DNA from: Candidatus Binataceae bacterium
Lineage (GTDB): Bacteria > Desulfobacterota > Binatia > Binatales > Binataceae
DNA: 64,000 nucleotides
Assembly: GCA_036495685.1 (NCBI GenBank)
Contig: DASXMJ010000114.1
Span: 1 to 64,000, forward strand
Direction of reading: 5' to 3'
The notes beneath the pieces were generated by a model. That model saw nothing but the letters and a program-made list of their open reading frames with translations, had not been told where the DNA came from and searched no databases. Below are positions 63,120 to 64,000 of this stretch, piece after piece. The position numbers were made by a program, and so were the translations under genes. The stretch's first letter is position 1, and each line of letters begins with the position of its first letter.

Positions 63120-64000
63120 TCGTAATCAGCCGATCCGCGCCGCGCGCAAGCATCCGCTCACCGAGCCGCGCACCAAGCGCGTGAGCGGCGGAGGGAGCTA
63201 GGTCCACATCCAGCGGTTCTTCGACCTCATCGGACATTTCGGCCGAACCATCGGTGGAAAACAGGATCGCGCGAAGTGACACGGCGTCTTTCGCGGCCGT
63301 CGCCTTCACCCCTACCGGGGTGGCACAGGATGCACCAATCGCGGCGAGAAATGCGCGCTCCGCCGTCGTTTCGTATCGGGCACGCGAGTCGTTGAATACT
63401 GCCAGTGTGCGATCAAGCTGCGGAGACGAGCTATTCGCGAGCGTCTCGATTGCGAGTACCGCCTGCCCGCCCGCGGGGATGAAGTCACGCTCGTCCAGGG
63501 GCGTGAATCTCACGTCAACGCTATGCCCCAGCCGTCTGAGACCAGCCATCGCGATTACGATTGCGTCCAGCCGGCCTTCCGTGACCCGCCGCAGGCGGCT
63601 ATCCACGTTGCCGCGCAGCGGGGAAATCTCCAGACCAGGATTGGCCTTCAGGACCTGGAAGCGCCGGCGCAAAGAAGAGGTACCTAAGCGCGCGCCGCTG
63701 GCGAGCGAAGCAAGCGGACTGCCGTCGCGCGTAACCAGGATGTCGCGCGGATCTTCGCGTTCAGAGACAGCCGCGATGCGAAACTGGGGCTCAAGAATCG
63801 CGGGCAGGTCCTTCATCGAGTGGACCGCCAGGTCGATGCGCTTTTCCAAAAGGGCCTGTTCGAGCTCGCGGATGAAAAGTCCCTTGCCCCCCACCCCGGC
63901 CAGCGAGGCACTCGCCATCCGATCGCCCGAGGTTCGAATTTCCACGACTTCTGCGCTCAAGTCCGGAACTATGCTGGCGAGCCGCGACCGGACAATCTCG
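63112..64000 (-). CDS. hemC: Porphobilinogen deaminase (partial, 5' end beyond the window)
   Basis: The frame stays open to the right edge: codons beyond the TTG at 63960 read VRSRLASIVPD, the usual helix before VEIRTSGDR, so that TTG is not the start. KGLFIRELEQALLEKRIDLAVHSMKDLP, ARLGTSSLRRRFQVL and the dipyrromethane-cofactor Cys in GASCATPVG are all present, and the C-terminal module is complete. It polymerises four porphobilinogens to hydroxymethylbilane. It overlaps the cobA-hemD gene by eight bases. Confidence 0.95.
   Translation of the reverse strand, partial: EIVRSRLASIVPDLSAEVVEIRTSGDRMASASLAGVGGKGLFIRELEQALLEKRIDLAVHSMKDLPAILEPQFRIAAVSEREDPRDILVTRDGSPLASLASGARLGTSSLRRRFQVLKANPGLEISPLRGNVDSRLRRVTEGRLDAIVIAMAGLRRLGHSVDVRFTPLDERDFIPAGGQAVLAIETLANSSSPQLDRTLAVFNDSRARYETTAERAFLAAIGASCATPVGVKATAAKDAVSLRAILFSTDGSAEMSDEVEEPLDVDLAPSAAHALGARLGERMLARGADRLITNE

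Overview
The window is a GC-rich, densely coded stretch of a bacterial chromosome. The mix is: RNase Y with an RNase G-type enzyme, a zapB-zapA-6S RNA-5-formyl-THF cyclo-ligase block, a Ycf48-like lipoprotein paired with an MMPL transporter, and Rieske, P450, short-chain dehydrogenase and crotonase genes for hydrophobic substrates. This fits a deep 'deltaproteobacterial' lineage (Desulfobacterota/Candidatus Binatota-like); the assignment is inference. No phage, transposase or CRISPR array was seen.

Layout. 1-10.2 kb is the accessory part. Two paralogous genes encode a zinc-ribbon, class III cyclase and AAA ATPase protein: copy A is cut by the left edge, copy B is 6137-9463. They lie in the same orientation, share their upstream noncoding DNA, and enclose an oppositely oriented secreted beta-propeller protein plus a small exported protein. 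That pair is itself flanked by ~110-bp direct repeats. Behind copy B are two in-frame, start-less Arg/Lys-rich coding relics. 10.2-10.4 kb holds tRNA-Glu and tRNA-Gln. 10.7-15.8 kb is a ferritin-like gene and the ftsY-zapB-zapA-6S-ygfA-rny block (minus strand). 16.0-19.5 kb is a plus-strand set: dehydrogenase, isocitrate-lyase-family lyase and an aconitase-family hydro-lyase pair whose large subunit has an in-frame TAG. 19.7-26 kb has smc, an HNH endonuclease and an RNase G gene with an in-frame TAA. 26-41.8 kb holds a ParB-domain protein, two exported proteins, ABC and MFS transport genes, the Ycf48/MMPL pair, a 23S methyltransferase-like gene, moaC and trxB. 42-48.6 kb is a TetR-headed oxygenase cluster followed by a GH1 glucosidase and a membrane protein. 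48.6-50.0 kb carries two tandem paralogous ~58-residue single-pass membrane peptides, divergent from an isoprenylcysteine-methyltransferase-like protein. 50.1-56 kb has glgA-rnhA-HAD, a crotonase and lon; 56.1-59.5 kb a tight plus-strand run of small metabolic genes; 59.5-64 kb a GNAT enzyme and the tetrapyrrole genes hemC (cut by the right edge), a cobA-hemD fusion and hemB.

The most noteworthy items are the tandem peptide pair next to the methyltransferase, the duplicated cyclase-ATPase region with its repeat-flanked secreted cassette and conserved start-less relics, the possible 2,3-dimethylmalate-type lyase/hydratase cluster, and two otherwise complete genes broken by single in-frame stops.
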